The notes beneath the pieces are model-generated. The model ran no database searches and had not been told where the DNA came from. It was given only the letters and a program-made list of their open reading frames with translations. Below, piece after piece: positions 1 through 8,999 of a stretch of 64,000 bases of DNA (position 1 is its first letter; the number at the start of each line of letters is the position of its first letter). The stretch comes from Leifsonia sp. ZF2019 (GTDB lineage Bacteria > Actinomycetota > Actinomycetes > Actinomycetales > Microbacteriaceae): contig NZ_CP065037.1 in NCBI RefSeq assembly GCF_019924635.1, positions 2,542,001-2,606,000 of the forward strand, given 5' to 3'. The translations under genes were made by a program, and so were the position numbers.

Positions 1-860
1 GCGACGACACGCTCCGCGAACGCGGGGCTGTCGGTGACGAGCAGTGAGGCGGCGGCCTCGTCGTGTTCGGCCTGGCTCACCAGGTCGGCGGCGACGAATC
101 GCGCATCGGCCGCTTCGTCCGCGATCACCAGGATCTCGGTCGTGCCGGCCTCGGAGTCGATGCCCGTCTTGCCGCGCACCACGCGCTTGGCCGCGGCCAC
201 GTAGATGTTGCCCGGGCCGGTGATGACCTGGACCGGATCCAGGCCGATCTCCTCCACGCCCCACGCGAGCGCCCCGATCGCACCGGCGCCGCCCATGGCG
301 TACACCTCGTCGATTCCCAGCAGCCCGGCCGCCCCCAGGATGACCGGGTGGACCGACCCCCCGAACTCGCGCTGCGGCGGGCTCGCGAGCGCCACCGACG
401 CCACCCCGGCGATCTGCACGGGCACCGCGTTCATGACGACGCTCGACGCCAGGACGGCCTTGCCGCCCGGCACGTACAGACCGGCGCGCTCGACCGGCTG
501 CCAGCGCTGGACGATCGTCGCCCCCGGGCCGATGCGCGTCTCCGCCGCAGGCGGCACCTGCACGGCGGTCGCCTCGCGCACGCGCGCGATCGCCTCCTCC
601 AGGGCTTCGCGGACATCGGTGGGGAGCCCCTCCACCGCCGCCGCGATGTCGTCGGCGGGAACGCGGATCGCCGCGGGGGCGCCGCCGTCGAACCGCTGCG
701 CCTGCTCGCGCAAGGCGTCCGCACCTCGGGCGCGAACGTCCTCGATCAGCTCGGTCGCGACATGCATCGCGACCTGGACGTCCACGACGGGACGGGGGAC
801 GAGGCGCTCGAAAGCGGCACGAGTAGGCTGGATTCCGCGGAGGTCGATGGTCTGCATCAT
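1..860 (-). CDS. hisD: Histidinol dehydrogenase (5' part; gene runs off the window start)
   Basis: HisD catalyses the last two steps of histidine synthesis: NAD-dependent oxidation of L-histidinol to histidine. About 286 codons are visible out of a usual length near 430; the C-terminal part lies before base 1. The frame opens with MMQTIDLRG and contains GPGNIYVAAAKR and the nearby GTTEILVIAD segment, both hallmark HisD stretches. Two adjacent ATG codons (860 and 857) could start it; 860 is chosen, without strong evidence. A TAGGCT -10-like element sits 9 bases upstream at 870-875. It is divergent from the flavin reductase gene. Histidine genes usually follow hisD in actinobacteria but would lie outside this window. 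Confidence 0.93.
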   Translation of the reverse strand, partial: MMQTIDLRGIQPTRAAFERLVPRPVVDVQVAMHVATELIEDVRARGADALREQAQRFDGGAPAAIRVPADDIAAAVEGLPTDVREALEEAIARVREATAVQVPPAAETRIGPGATIVQRWQPVERAGLYVPGGKAVLASSVVMNAVPVQIAGVASVALASPPQREFGGSVHPVILGAAGLLGIDEVYAMGGAGAIGALAWGVEEIGLDPVQVITGPGNIYVAAAKRVVRGKTGIDSEAGTTEILVIADEAADARFVAADLVSQAEHDEAAASLLVTDSPAFAERVV

Positions 861-941
861 GGCCAGCCCAGCCTATCCGCTCCCTCTCCCGTGTGACGGC
901 GCGCGGAATTCTCCCCACCGATTGGTGCTTGCAGTAGACAT

Positions 942-1472
942 ATGAACAGCGCATCCCCCGACTCCACCGACGGCACCGTCACCGACGCGACCCCGGACCT
1001 GGCGGCGTTCCGCCAGACGTTCCGCCGCCACGCCGCCGGCGTCGCGATCGTCACCGCCCTCGGAACGGACGGGAAGCCGGTCGGCTTCACAGCCACCTCG
1101 CTCGCCTCCCTGGCCGCCGTGCCGCCGCTCGCCACCTTCAACATGGCGCTCTCGGCCTCCAGCTGGCCGGCCATCGCCGAGACGGACCGCGTCGTCATCC
1201 ACACGCTCGGCGTGCGCAACAAAGCCGCGGCGCAGAAGCTGGCCGGCGACAACGCCCAGCGCTTCGAGGGTGAGCACTGGTACGCCGGCCCGCACGGCCT
1301 CCCTGTCATCAAGGACACGACCGCGTGGATGGTCGGGCGCATCATCGAGCGTGTCACGGTGCACAACAGCGCCGTCGTCGTGGTGCAGATCGAACAAGGC
1401 GGCCTCGGCGCCGAGGACGCCCCTCTGCTCTACCACGAGCGGCGCTACCACCGCCCCGCCGAGCTCGACTGA
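942..1472 (+). CDS. Flavin reductase family (FMN-binding split barrel) protein
   Basis: A 176-residue protein of the flavin reductase-like split-barrel family, which binds FMN or FAD and often supplies reduced flavin to a partner monooxygenase. The typical family opening is visible around residues 24-50 (FRRHAAGVAIVTAL, then GFTATSLASLAAVPP), followed by the PLATFNMALSASSW strand and a C-terminal YHERRYH segment. Start ATG at 942 is the first in frame; no good ribosome binding site is seen and the 5' leader is probably very short. No partner oxygenase is adjacent, so the substrate is unknown. It converges on the cupin gene with an 11-base gap. Confidence 0.8.
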   Translation: MNSASPDSTDGTVTDATPDLAAFRQTFRRHAAGVAIVTALGTDGKPVGFTATSLASLAAVPPLATFNMALSASSWPAIAETDRVVIHTLGVRNKAAAQKLAGDNAQRFEGEHWYAGPHGLPVIKDTTAWMVGRIIERVTVHNSAVVVVQIEQGGLGAEDAPLLYHERRYHRPAELD

Positions 1473-1483
1473 GCAGACCCGCG

Positions 1484-1849
1484 TCAGTCGAGCTCGCGCA
1501 GTTGCGCCGTGCGCTCTCCGCCCGCTGTGCCGGTGTTGACAGTGCCCGTGGGCTCGAACAGCACGGCCTCCACCTCCTCATCGGCCTTCGGGCAGTGCTC
1601 GATCCCGCGCGGCACCACGTAGACGTCGCCCTCGCCCAGGGTCACGTCGCCGTCGCGCAGCTGAATGGTCAGCTCGCCGCGGAGCACCAGGAACAGCTCG
1701 TCCGTGTCGGGGTGCTCGTGCCACACGAACTCGCCGAGCAGCTTCACCACCTTGACGTCGTAGTCGTTCACACTCGTCAGCCGGTGCGGCTGCCAGTGCT
1801 CGCCGATCCGTGAGAGTGCCTCGTGCAGATTGCGGACGCCGTCGCTCAT
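1484..1849 (-). CDS. Small cupin-domain protein
   Basis: A 121-residue single-domain cupin. Cupin motif 1 is seen as WHEHPDTDELFLVLRGEL (metal-ligand pattern HxH with a following Glu) and motif 2 around LGEGDVYVVPRGIEHCPKA. Members of this family are small metal-binding proteins of varied or unknown role; no substrate can be assigned. The gene lies just downstream of dnaE on the same strand, but TAGCGT at 1856-1861 is spaced exactly 6 bases from the ATG, suggesting its own leaderless promoter that overlaps the dnaE stop codon. Confidence 0.8.
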   Translation of the reverse strand: MSDGVRNLHEALSRIGEHWQPHRLTSVNDYDVKVVKLLGEFVWHEHPDTDELFLVLRGELTIQLRDGDVTLGEGDVYVVPRGIEHCPKADEEVEAVLFEPTGTVNTGTAGGERTAQLRELD

Positions 1850-1855
1850 GCTCCC

Positions 1856-1861
1856 ACGCTA
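1856..1861 (-). promoter_or_regulatory. Putative -10 element of a leaderless promoter for the cupin gene
   Basis: TAGCGT on the minus strand ends 6 bases before the ATG at 1849, the spacing expected if transcription begins at the start codon. It overlaps the TAG stop codon of dnaE. The same arrangement recurs at many genes in this window. Confidence 0.45.
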
Positions 1862-4800
1862 GACCAGGCAGTTGGGGCCGAGCAGCCCCTTCAGCTCCCC
1901 GTACAGGTCGGGGCTGACCTTGACGTGGTTCGGCACGCCGAGCACGCGGACGCGGCTGCCCGTCACCAGGTGGATACGCACCTCGTTCTCGCCGGGGTGC
2001 CGCGAGAACGTCTCGCCCAGCCGGGTGATGACGTCGGGGGTCGCGCGGCGGTCCTGCATGGTGATCTTCAGCGGGCTGCTGTCCTCGATCGGTCCGAGGT
2101 CGGGGTTCATCAGGCTGAAGGCGTGCAGATTCATGCCGTCGTCGCGTAGGCTCACACGGCCGCGGACGACCACGATCGAGTCGCCCGTCAGCATCGACGA
2201 GAACTCCTGGTACGCCTTGCCCATGAACATGACGGTCATCTCGCCGCCGAAGTCCTCGACCGTGATCATGCCGTACTGATTGCCGGACGCCTTCGCCACC
2301 CGGTGTTGCACGCTGGTGACCAGGCCCGCGATCGTGACCGTCTCGCCGTCCTGGATGCTGTCCGAACCGACGAGGTCGGCGATCGAGGTGCTCGCCATCT
2401 TCGCGAGCTGCAGCTCGAGCCCGGCGAGCGGATGATCGGACACGTAGAGGCCGAGCATGTCGCGCTCGAAGGCGAGCTTGTCCCGTTTACCCCACTCCGG
2501 GCGGTCCGGGATGCTGTGCTGCGCCTGGCCCGGCTCGTCGTCCTCCCACAGGCTGTCGAAGTCGAACCCGACGTCGCCGTTCGCCTCGTTGCGCTTGATC
2601 TTCACCGCGGACTCCACGGCGTCCTCGTGCACCTCCACCAGCGCGCGACGCGTGTGTCCCAGGGAGTCGAAGGCGCCCGCCTTGATGAGGGACTCGACCG
2701 TGCGCTTGTTCGCGGCGTGGATCGGCACCTTGGCGAGGAAGTCGTGGAACGAGTCGAAGCGCCCCTTGCTCTCGCGCGCCTCCCGCACGCCCTCGACGAC
2801 GTTCGCGCCCACATTGCGCACCGCGCCCATGCCGAAGCGGATGTCCTCTCCCACGGCGGCGAAGTACAGGCTGGACTCGTTCACGTCGGGCGGCAGCACC
2901 TTGATGCCCATGCGTCGGCACTCGTTGAGGTAGAGCGCCATCTTGTCCTTGGAGTCGCCGACGCTGGTCAGCAGCGCGGCCATGTACTCGGCCGGGTAGT
3001 GCGCCTTGAGGTACGCGGTCCAGTACGAGATGACGCCGTACGCGGCCGAGTGCGCCTTGTTGAACGCGTAGTCGGAGAACGGGAGCAGGATCTCCCAGAG
3101 CTTGTTGACGGCGTCCATCGAGTAGCCGTTGTCCTTCATCCCCTGCGCGAAGCCCTCGAACTGCTTGTCCAGCTCGGACTTCTTCTTCTTGCCCATCGCG
3201 CGACGGAGGATGTCCGCCTGTCCGAGCGAGAAGCCGGCGACCTTCTGCGCGATCGCCATCACCTGCTCCTGATAGATGATGAGGCCGTAGCTGGTCGACA
3301 GGATGTCCGCGAGCGGCTCGGCCAGCTCTGGATGGATCGGCGTGATGTCCTGTTGACCGTTCTTGCGCAGCGCGTAGTTCGTGTGCGAGTTCGCGCCCAT
3401 CGGGCCGGGACGGTAAAGGGCGATGAGCGCCGAGATGTCCTCGAAGTTGTCGGGGCGCATCAGGCGCAGGAGCGAGCGCATCGGGCCGCCGTCGAGCTGG
3501 AACACGCCGAGCGTGTCGCCGCGAGACAGGAGCTCGTAGGCGGGCCGGTCGTCGAGCTCGAGGTCTTCGAGCACGAGGTCTTCTCCGCGGTTCGCTTTGA
3601 TGTTGTCGAGCGCGTCGTTGATGATCGTCAGGTTGCGCAGGCCCAGGAAGTCCATCTTGATCAGCCCGAGCGACTCGCAGGCCGGATAGTCGAACTGCGT
3701 GACAATCTGGCCGTCCTGCTCGCGCTTCATGATCGGGATGATGTCGATCAGCGGGTCGGAGGACATGATCACGCCGGCCGCGTGCACTCCCCACTGGCGC
3801 TTGAGGTTCTCGAGCCCGAGCGCGGTGTCGAAGACGGTCTTCGCCTCCGGGTCGCTCTCGACGACGGCCCGGATATCGACCGCCTCCTTGTAGCGCGGGT
3901 GGTTCTTGTCGAAGATCCCGGTGAGCGGGATGTCCTTGCCCATCACGGGAGGGGGCATCGCCTTGGTCAGCTTCTCGCCCATCGAGAACGGGAAGCCGAG
4001 CACGCGGCCGGAGTCCTTCAGAGCCTGCTTGGCCTTGATGGTGCCGTACGTGACGATCTGCGCGACGCGCTCCGAGCCGTACTTCTCGGTCACGTACTTG
4101 ATGACTTCGCCGCGGCGGCGGTCGTCGAAGTCGACGTCGAAGTCGGGCATGGAGACACGGTCGGGGTTCAGGAACCGCTCGAAGATGAGTCCGTGCTGCA
4201 GGGGGTCGAGGTCGGTGATGCGCATGGCGTAGGCCGCCATCGATCCCGCACCGGAGCCACGGCCGGGGCCGACCCGGATCCCGTTGTCCTTGGACCAGTT
4301 GATGAAGTCGGCGACGACGAGGAAGTAGCCGGGGAAGCCCATCTGCGAGATGACGCCGATCTCGTAATCGGCCTGCTTGCGCACCTCGGGGGTGATGCCG
4401 TTCGGGTAGCGCTCGGTGAGGCCCCGCTCGACCTCCTTGACGAACCAGGTCTGCTCGGTCTCGCCCTCCGGCACAGGGAACCGGGGCATGAAGTTGGCGG
4501 CGGTGTCGAACTGTACGTCGCACCGCTCCGCGATCGCGAGCGTGTTGTCGCAGGCCTCGGGATAGTCCCGGAAGAGCTGGCGCATCTGGTCGGCCGACTT
4601 CAGGTAGAACTCGTCGGCGTCGAACTTGAAGCGGTTCGGGTCGTCGAGCGTCGATCCCGACTGCACGCAGAGCAGGGCCGCGTGGCTCTTGGCGTCCTCG
4701 GCGTGCGTGTAGTGGAGGTCGTTCGTGGCGACCATCGGCAGGCCCAGGTCTTTGGCGAGCCGGATCAGGTCGCTCATGATGCGGCGCTCGATGCCGAGCC

Positions 4801-5374
4801 CGTGGTCCATGATCTCGGCGTAGAAGTTCTCCTTGCCGAAGATGTCGCGGAACTCGGCGGCGGCTTTCACCGCTTCGTCGTACTGACCCAGTCGGAGGCG
4901 CGTCTGCACTTCGCCCGACGGGCAGCCCGTGGTCGCGATGATGCCCTTGCCGTACTGGCTGAGCAGCTCCCTGTCCATGCGGGGTTTGAAGTAGTAGCCC
5001 TCGATGGACGCCTTGGACGACAGCCGGAACAGGTTGTGCATCCCCTCGGTCGTCGCCGCGAGCATCGTCATGTGCGTGTAGGCGCCGGAGCCGGACACGT
5101 CGTCGCCCCCGCCGTCGCCCCAGCGCACTCGCGTCTTGTCGGTGCGGTGCGTGCGGGGAGTCAGGTACGCCTCCGTGCCGATGATGGGCTTGATCCCGGC
5201 ATCGGTCGCGGTGCGCCAGAAGTCGTACGCGCCGAACATGTTGCCGTGGTCGGTGACGGCGACCGCGGGCATCCCCTGCCCTGCGGCGGCCTCGATCAGC
5301 GGCTTGACGCGCGCCGCGCCGTCGAGCATCGAGTACTCGCTGTGGACGTGGAGGTGGACGAAGGAATCGCTCAT
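1859..5374 (-). CDS. dnaE: DNA polymerase III subunit alpha
   Basis: The replicative polymerase catalytic subunit, 1171 residues, normal for actinobacterial DnaE1. The start ATG at 5374 gives MSDSFVHLHVHSEYSML, the canonical PHP-domain opening; an upstream in-frame ATG at 5488 only adds low-complexity residues and is rejected. The PHP metal-binding residues appear intact (HLHVHS, later TDHGNMFG), consistent with a PHP proofreading exonuclease as known for mycobacterial DnaE1. The palm carries the catalytic acidic motif PDFDVDFDDRR; helix-hairpin-helix and OB-fold regions follow near the C-terminus (TIAGLVTSVQHR). It is downstream of rluD with a gap of about 160 bases and is probably the last long gene of the envelope block, or transcribed separately. 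Confidence 0.97.
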   Translation of the reverse strand: MSDSFVHLHVHSEYSMLDGAARVKPLIEAAAGQGMPAVAVTDHGNMFGAYDFWRTATDAGIKPIIGTEAYLTPRTHRTDKTRVRWGDGGGDDVSGSGAYTHMTMLAATTEGMHNLFRLSSKASIEGYYFKPRMDRELLSQYGKGIIATTGCPSGEVQTRLRLGQYDEAVKAAAEFRDIFGKENFYAEIMDHGLGIERRIMSDLIRLAKDLGLPMVATNDLHYTHAEDAKSHAALLCVQSGSTLDDPNRFKFDADEFYLKSADQMRQLFRDYPEACDNTLAIAERCDVQFDTAANFMPRFPVPEGETEQTWFVKEVERGLTERYPNGITPEVRKQADYEIGVISQMGFPGYFLVVADFINWSKDNGIRVGPGRGSGAGSMAAYAMRITDLDPLQHGLIFERFLNPDRVSMPDFDVDFDDRRRGEVIKYVTEKYGSERVAQIVTYGTIKAKQALKDSGRVLGFPFSMGEKLTKAMPPPVMGKDIPLTGIFDKNHPRYKEAVDIRAVVESDPEAKTVFDTALGLENLKRQWGVHAAGVIMSSDPLIDIIPIMKREQDGQIVTQFDYPACESLGLIKMDFLGLRNLTIINDALDNIKANRGEDLVLEDLELDDRPAYELLSRGDTLGVFQLDGGPMRSLLRLMRPDNFEDISALIALYRPGPMGANSHTNYALRKNGQQDITPIHPELAEPLADILSTSYGLIIYQEQVMAIAQKVAGFSLGQADILRRAMGKKKKSELDKQFEGFAQGMKDNGYSMDAVNKLWEILLPFSDYAFNKAHSAAYGVISYWTAYLKAHYPAEYMAALLTSVGDSKDKMALYLNECRRMGIKVLPPDVNESSLYFAAVGEDIRFGMGAVRNVGANVVEGVREARESKGRFDSFHDFLAKVPIHAANKRTVESLIKAGAFDSLGHTRRALVEVHEDAVESAVKIKRNEANGDVGFDFDSLWEDDEPGQAQHSIPDRPEWGKRDKLAFERDMLGLYVSDHPLAGLELQLAKMASTSIADLVGSDSIQDGETVTIAGLVTSVQHRVAKASGNQYGMITVEDFGGEMTVMFMGKAYQEFSSMLTGDSIVVVRGRVSLRDDGMNLHAFSLMNPDLGPIEDSSPLKITMQDRRATPDVITRLGETFSRHPGENEVRIHLVTGSRVRVLGVPNHVKVSPDLYGELKGLLGPNCLV

Positions 5375-5533
5375 GTCGGGGACAAGCCTACGTCGTGCCA
5401 GGGACGTCCGGCGGGACGCGCGCGGCGACGGAGGAAATGTAGGTCGACGTGCATGGCGAACACAGGGAACGGAGGAGAGCCGAGGCAACTCACGTCGGAG
5501 CTCCTCCGCTCGCGACGCCCGTCGGGGCCGGCC

Positions 5534-6454
5534 TCAGGACGCCCGGAGGACATCGAGGGCGTGCTGGAGGTCGTCCGGGTAGCCCGTGGTGAAGGTGACC
5601 CATTCCCCCGTCGCCGGGTGCTCGAAGGCGAGCTGAACCGCGTGCAGCCATTGGCGCGTGAGGCCCAGCCGCGCGGAGAGGGCCGGGTCGGCGCCGTACA
5701 TGGCGTCTCCGACGCACGGGTGGCGCTGCGCCGCCATGTGCACTCGGATCTGGTGCGTGCGGCCGGTCTCCAGGTGGATCTCCAGCAGGCTCGCCGCGGG
5801 GAACGCCTCGATCGTCTCGTAGTGGGTGACGGACGGCTTGCCGTCGGCGACGACCGCGAACTTCCAGTCGGACCGCGGATGGCGGCCGATCGGGGCGTCG
5901 ATGGTGCCCGTCAGCGGGTCGGGATGACCCTGCACGACCGCATGGTAGATCTTCTCGACGGTGCGATCGTGGAAGGCCCGTTTGAGCGCGGTGTAGGCGC
6001 GCTCCGACTTGGCCACGACCATGAGGCCGCTCGTGCCCGCGTCGAGCCGGTGCACGATGCCCGCCCGTTCCGCGGCGCCCGAGGTGGAGATGCGGAACCC
6101 GGCCGCAGCGAGGGCGCCGAGCACGGTCGGACCCTCCCAGCCCACGGAGGGGTGGGCCGCGACGCCGACCGGCTTGTCGATCACGACGATGTCGTCGTCG
6201 TCGTGCACGATCGTCAGTTCGGGGACCGCGATCGGCACGATGCGCACCTCTTCGCGCGGCTGCCACGAGACCTCGAGCCACGAGCCGGCCGTCAGACGGT
6301 CCGACTTGTCGACGTCGCGGCCGTCGACGGTCACGCCGCCGGCCTCCGCGATCTCGGCCGCGAAGGTGCGGGAGAATCCCAGGAGCTTGGCGATGCCCGC
6401 GTCGACCCGGGACCCGTCGAGGCCGTCCGGAATGGGGAAGCTGCGGAACTCCAC
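5534..6454 (-). CDS. RluD-family 23S rRNA pseudouridine synthase
   Basis: A 306-residue RNA pseudouridine synthase. An S4 RNA-binding domain lies at about residues 14-65 ([15 protein letters not shown]), followed by the RluA/RluD catalytic domain with the [10 protein letters not shown] motif; D138 is the expected catalytic Asp. Later signatures include [11 protein letters not shown] and VGDAMYG. The GTG start shares one base with the lspA stop (TAGTG), so translation is probably coupled. The neighbour order lspA-rluD is widespread in bacteria. By family, the likely targets are uridines in large-subunit rRNA; the exact position cannot be read from the sequence. Confidence 0.92.
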   Translation of the reverse strand: MEFRSFPIPDGLDGSRVDAGIAKLLGFSRTFAAEIAEAGGVTVDGRDVDKSDRLTAGSWLEVSWQPREEVRIVPIAVPELTIVHDDDDIVVIDKPVGVAAHPSVGWEGPTVLGALAAAGFRISTSGAAERAGIVHRLDAGTSGLMVVAKSERAYTALKRAFHDRTVEKIYHAVVQGHPDPLTGTIDAPIGRHPRSDWKFAVVADGKPSVTHYETIEAFPAASLLEIHLETGRTHQIRVHMAAQRHPCVGDAMYGADPALSARLGLTRQWLHAVQLAFEHPATGEWVTFTTGYPDDLQHALDVLRAS

Positions 6455-7059
6455 TACGGCTGCGGCTTCTCGGGGTGCTCGACCTCTGCGGCCGTCGGCG
6501 CAGGGGCCTCGTGGTCGGACTCCGGTTCGACCTCACCCTCGTCGTCCGCGGCACGGCGCCCGTCGAGCCCGACACCCCGGATGGTCAGGATCAGGAAGAG
6601 CGCCATGCTCGACACGATCGCGACATCGGCCAGGTTGAAGATGGCCGGCAGGAGCGGGATCTGCAGAAAGTCGACCACATGGCCGACACCGAAGCCCGGC
6701 TCACGGAAGAGCCGGTCGGTGAGGTTTCCGAGCAGGCCGCCGAGGAGCAGCCCGAACAGGATGGCCCACGCCGTCGACTTGATCCGCGGCGCGTACCAGA
6801 TGACGAAGCCGAGCACGCCGACGCCGACGATGGAGAAGATCCAGGTGGATCCGCTGCCGATGGAGAAGGCGGCGCCGGCGTTCTTGACGAAGTTGAACTG
6901 CAGCAGCTGGCCGAGGACCTCGACCCGCTGACCCTCGTAGAGGTTGGCGACGACCAGGACCTTGGCGATCTGGTCGACGAGGTACACGCAGAGCGCGACC
7001 ACCCCGAGGATCACCAAGGCCCGGACGCTGACCGAGGGCCGGGAAGGACTAGCCTCCAA
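6454..7059 (-). CDS. lspA: Lipoprotein signal peptidase (signal peptidase II)
   Basis: An integral membrane aspartyl protease that removes the signal peptide of prolipoproteins after lipidation. Four hydrophobic helices are visible, with conserved blocks [18 protein letters not shown] and FNLADVAI; the Asp residues in the last two are the catalytic pair of the family. A TTG at 7059 is chosen as start: it overlaps the end of divIVA by 11 bases and places a short basic segment before the first helix. A longer frame from 7134 would overlap divIVA by 86 bases and is unlikely. The C-terminal tail of about 35 residues is acidic and Pro-rich, longer than in E. coli LspA. Confidence 0.93.
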   Translation of the reverse strand: MEASPSRPSVSVRALVILGVVALCVYLVDQIAKVLVVANLYEGQRVEVLGQLLQFNFVKNAGAAFSIGSGSTWIFSIVGVGVLGFVIWYAPRIKSTAWAILFGLLLGGLLGNLTDRLFREPGFGVGHVVDFLQIPLLPAIFNLADVAIVSSMALFLILTIRGVGLDGRRAADDEGEVEPESDHEAPAPTAAEVEHPEKPQP

Positions 7060-7861
7060 AGCCGGGGAAGACCGGAGGCTGCTGGCCCTGGTCCGAGGTG
7101 CTGGAACCATCCGCGGCAACCGGGGCCGGCACACCGCCGCCCGCGCTCACCGGAGCGGCGGCACGGTTCTGGCCGAAGGCGGAGCCGCCCGCTGCCGGCT
7201 GGGCGTCGAGGTCGCGGAGCTGACCCTCGATGTAGCCCTTGAGGCCCTGACGGTAGTCGCGCTCGAAGGTGCGGAGCTCGTCGATGCGGCGCTCGAGCTG
7301 GGTGCGCTCCTGGTCGAGGGCGCTGATCTGGGCGCGCTGCTTCGACTCGGCCTCGGCGACGATGCGCGCCGCGGTGGCGTGCCCCTCGGCGATGAGCGAG
7401 TCGCGCTTCTCGACGCCCTCGCGCACGTGCTCCTCGTGGAGACGGCGCGCGAGCTGGAGGAGGTTGTTGGTCGCGTTCGGGTCGTTCGCGTTGTCGGCCG
7501 TGAACGCCGGAGCGGCAGCCGCGGCCGGCGCGGCTGCGGCGGACTGCTGGGCGGCCGCGAGGCGCTGCTTGAGCTCCTCGTTCTCCTGCTGGAGGCGGGT
7601 GAGCTCGCCGTTGTCGGCGGCAGGGGCGGCCTGCGCCGGGACCGGAGCCGGTGTGGACGAGCCGGAGCTGCGCTGCAGTTCTGCGATGCGCGAGTCGGCG
7701 GCGACGAGACGCTGCTTGAGCTCCTCGTTCTCCTGGCCCAGTCGGCGCAGCTCGACGACGACCTCGTCGAGGAAGTCGTCGACCTCGTCCTGGTCGTAGC
7801 CCTCACGGAACTTCGTCGGTTGGAACCGCTTGTTGACTACATCTTCCGGAGTCAGCGCCAT
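7049..7861 (-). CDS. divIVA: DivIVA/Wag31 polar growth scaffold protein
   Basis: A 270-residue coiled-coil protein. The N-terminal 60 residues (MALTPEDVVNKRFQPTKFREGYD, EVDDFLDEVV) are the DivIVA membrane-curvature-sensing domain. In actinobacteria this protein (Wag31) marks the cell pole and directs tip growth. Two coiled-coil segments sharing ENEELKQRL are separated by an Ala/Pro-rich linker, and a third coil runs from about residue 140. The C-terminus ends [11 protein letters not shown]. The two ENEELKQRL segments are encoded by an identical 26-base stretch (7563-7588 and 7710-7735), suggesting internal duplication. It lies between yggT and lspA, its standard actinobacterial position. Confidence 0.95.
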   Translation of the reverse strand: MALTPEDVVNKRFQPTKFREGYDQDEVDDFLDEVVVELRRLGQENEELKQRLVAADSRIAELQRSSGSSTPAPVPAQAAPAADNGELTRLQQENEELKQRLAAAQQSAAAAPAAAAAPAFTADNANDPNATNNLLQLARRLHEEHVREGVEKRDSLIAEGHATAARIVAEAESKQRAQISALDQERTQLERRIDELRTFERDYRQGLKGYIEGQLRDLDAQPAAGGSAFGQNRAAAPVSAGGGVPAPVAADGSSTSDQGQQPPVFPGFGG

Positions 7862-8011
7862 GGCAAGCCACCTTAGATCTTGAAAGAGACGAACAGATAA
7901 TGCGTTCAGCCAACGCTAGCAAAGTGGGCAGCCAGTGCGCACTCCGCCGCGCTCGCTCACGTCGGCTCGACCACCCTACATCGGCGTGGTCGGCCGTTCC
8001 GGGTTCGACGC

Positions 8012-8308
8012 TCAGCTGAATCCCAGCGTGACGTACAAACCGATGATCACCACGAGCATGGTGAGGCTCCAGCCGAAGTCCAGCGCGACCTGCCCCATCG
8101 ACAGGGGCGGGATGATGCGACGGAAGAACTTGATGGGCGGGTCCGTCACGACGTACGTCGACTCGGCCAGCAGCAATCCGAACCCCTTCGGACGCCATTG
8201 CCGGGCGAAGGTCCGCACCAGGTCGAGCACGAAGCGCGCCCACATGACGAAGAAGTAGATGAGGAGGAGGTAGTACGCGACGGTCGCGACGATCGAGACG
8301 ACAAACAC
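8012..8308 (-). CDS. YggT family membrane protein
   Basis: A 98-residue protein with two hydrophobic segments (residues about 2-25 and 75-95) flanking a PPIKFFRRIIPP loop, the YggT-family signature. A role in cell division or osmotic tolerance has been suggested for relatives, but the molecular activity is unknown. GTG at 8308 is chosen as start because it gives the usual short N-terminus before the first helix and is preceded by GGGAGAG. An upstream ATG at 8350 would begin inside the sepF terminator. It lies between sepF and divIVA, as in mycobacteria (Rv2146c). Confidence 0.88.
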   Translation of the reverse strand: MFVVSIVATVAYYLLLIYFFVMWARFVLDLVRTFARQWRPKGFGLLLAESTYVVTDPPIKFFRRIIPPLSMGQVALDFGWSLTMLVVIIGLYVTLGFS

Positions 8309-8340
8309 TCTCCCAGTATGACGGAGAGCGCGGTATGACG

Positions 8341-8381
8341 GAGAGCGCACGCCCTCCCCCTCGGGGAGGACGTGCGCTCTC
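8341..8381 (-). terminator. Strong hairpin between sepF and yggT
   Basis: Two 19-base arms (8341-8359 and 8363-8381) pair with one mismatch around a 3-base loop. The hairpin lies just after sepF in the direction of transcription and has no clear T-run after it. It could act as a terminator, a partial terminator or an mRNA-stabilising stem. A second GC-rich imperfect palindrome lies at about 8386-8406, closer to the sepF stop codon. Confidence 0.6.
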
Positions 8382-8411
8382 GTCGTGTCGGCGGCCGCGC
8401 GGCCGACCGGC

Positions 8412-8927
8412 TCAGTTCTGGGCGAAGAAGGAGGCGTCGACCTCGGCGTCCGCGCCGCCGTGCTCGCCGGAGACGACGACGTGCGACGGGGAGAGCAGGA
8501 AGACCTTCGGCGTCACGCGCTCGATCTTGCCGTAGAGGCCCTGCGAGAGGCCGCTGGCGAAGTCGATGAGGCGGCGCGCGTCGCCTTCGCTCATCTGCGA
8601 CAGGTTGATGATCACCGGGATGCCCTCCCGGAACGACTCGGCGATCGCCTGCGCGTCGCGGTACTGGCGGGGGTGGACCGTGAGGATCTCGTTCATTTCC
8701 TGTACCGAAGCATTCCGTGCGGTGGACGATTTGCGCAGCGGGGTGACCGGAGCGCGGCCGGCCACGGGGGCGACCGGAGCGGGGTGGGGGACGGCCTGCA
8801 CGGGAGCGGGGGCGGGAGCCTCGCGGCGCGGCGCGTGCTGCTGCGCCTGCTCGGGCTGCTCGTCGAACTCGAGCTCCTCGTCGGCGAGGCCGAGGTAGAC
8901 CATCGTCTTCTTCAGCGGGTTGGCCAT
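8412..8927 (-). CDS. sepF: Cell division protein SepF
   Basis: SepF anchors FtsZ filaments to the membrane and is the main FtsZ membrane tether in actinobacteria, which lack FtsA. The 171-residue protein has an N-terminal amphipathic segment ([14 protein letters not shown]), a Pro/Gln/Ala-rich linker at about residues 20-75, and the SepF domain from about residue 80 ([41 protein letters not shown]). A strong GGAGG site precedes the ATG at 8927. Its position two genes after ftsZ fits its function. Confidence 0.95.
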   Translation of the reverse strand: MANPLKKTMVYLGLADEELEFDEQPEQAQQHAPRREAPAPAPVQAVPHPAPVAPVAGRAPVTPLRKSSTARNASVQEMNEILTVHPRQYRDAQAIAESFREGIPVIINLSQMSEGDARRLIDFASGLSQGLYGKIERVTPKVFLLSPSHVVVSGEHGGADAEVDASFFAQN

Positions 8928-8999
8928 GCGCTTCCTCCGTGTAGACCTGTGCGCCGACGCCTCGCACGCACGTATTGCGAACCTTCTTCTCCTTCGAGA

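Noticed and set aside
5375..5488. An N-terminal extension of dnaE from ATG 5488
   Set aside because: DnaE proteins begin at the PHP domain; the extra 38 residues are Arg/Pro-rich without conservation features.
2303..6931. A 1542-codon open frame on the plus strand opposite dnaE, rluD and lspA
   Set aside because: It is an antisense shadow of high-GC codon bias: Arg/Val/Asp/His-rich, with no domain, opposite three well-recognised genes.
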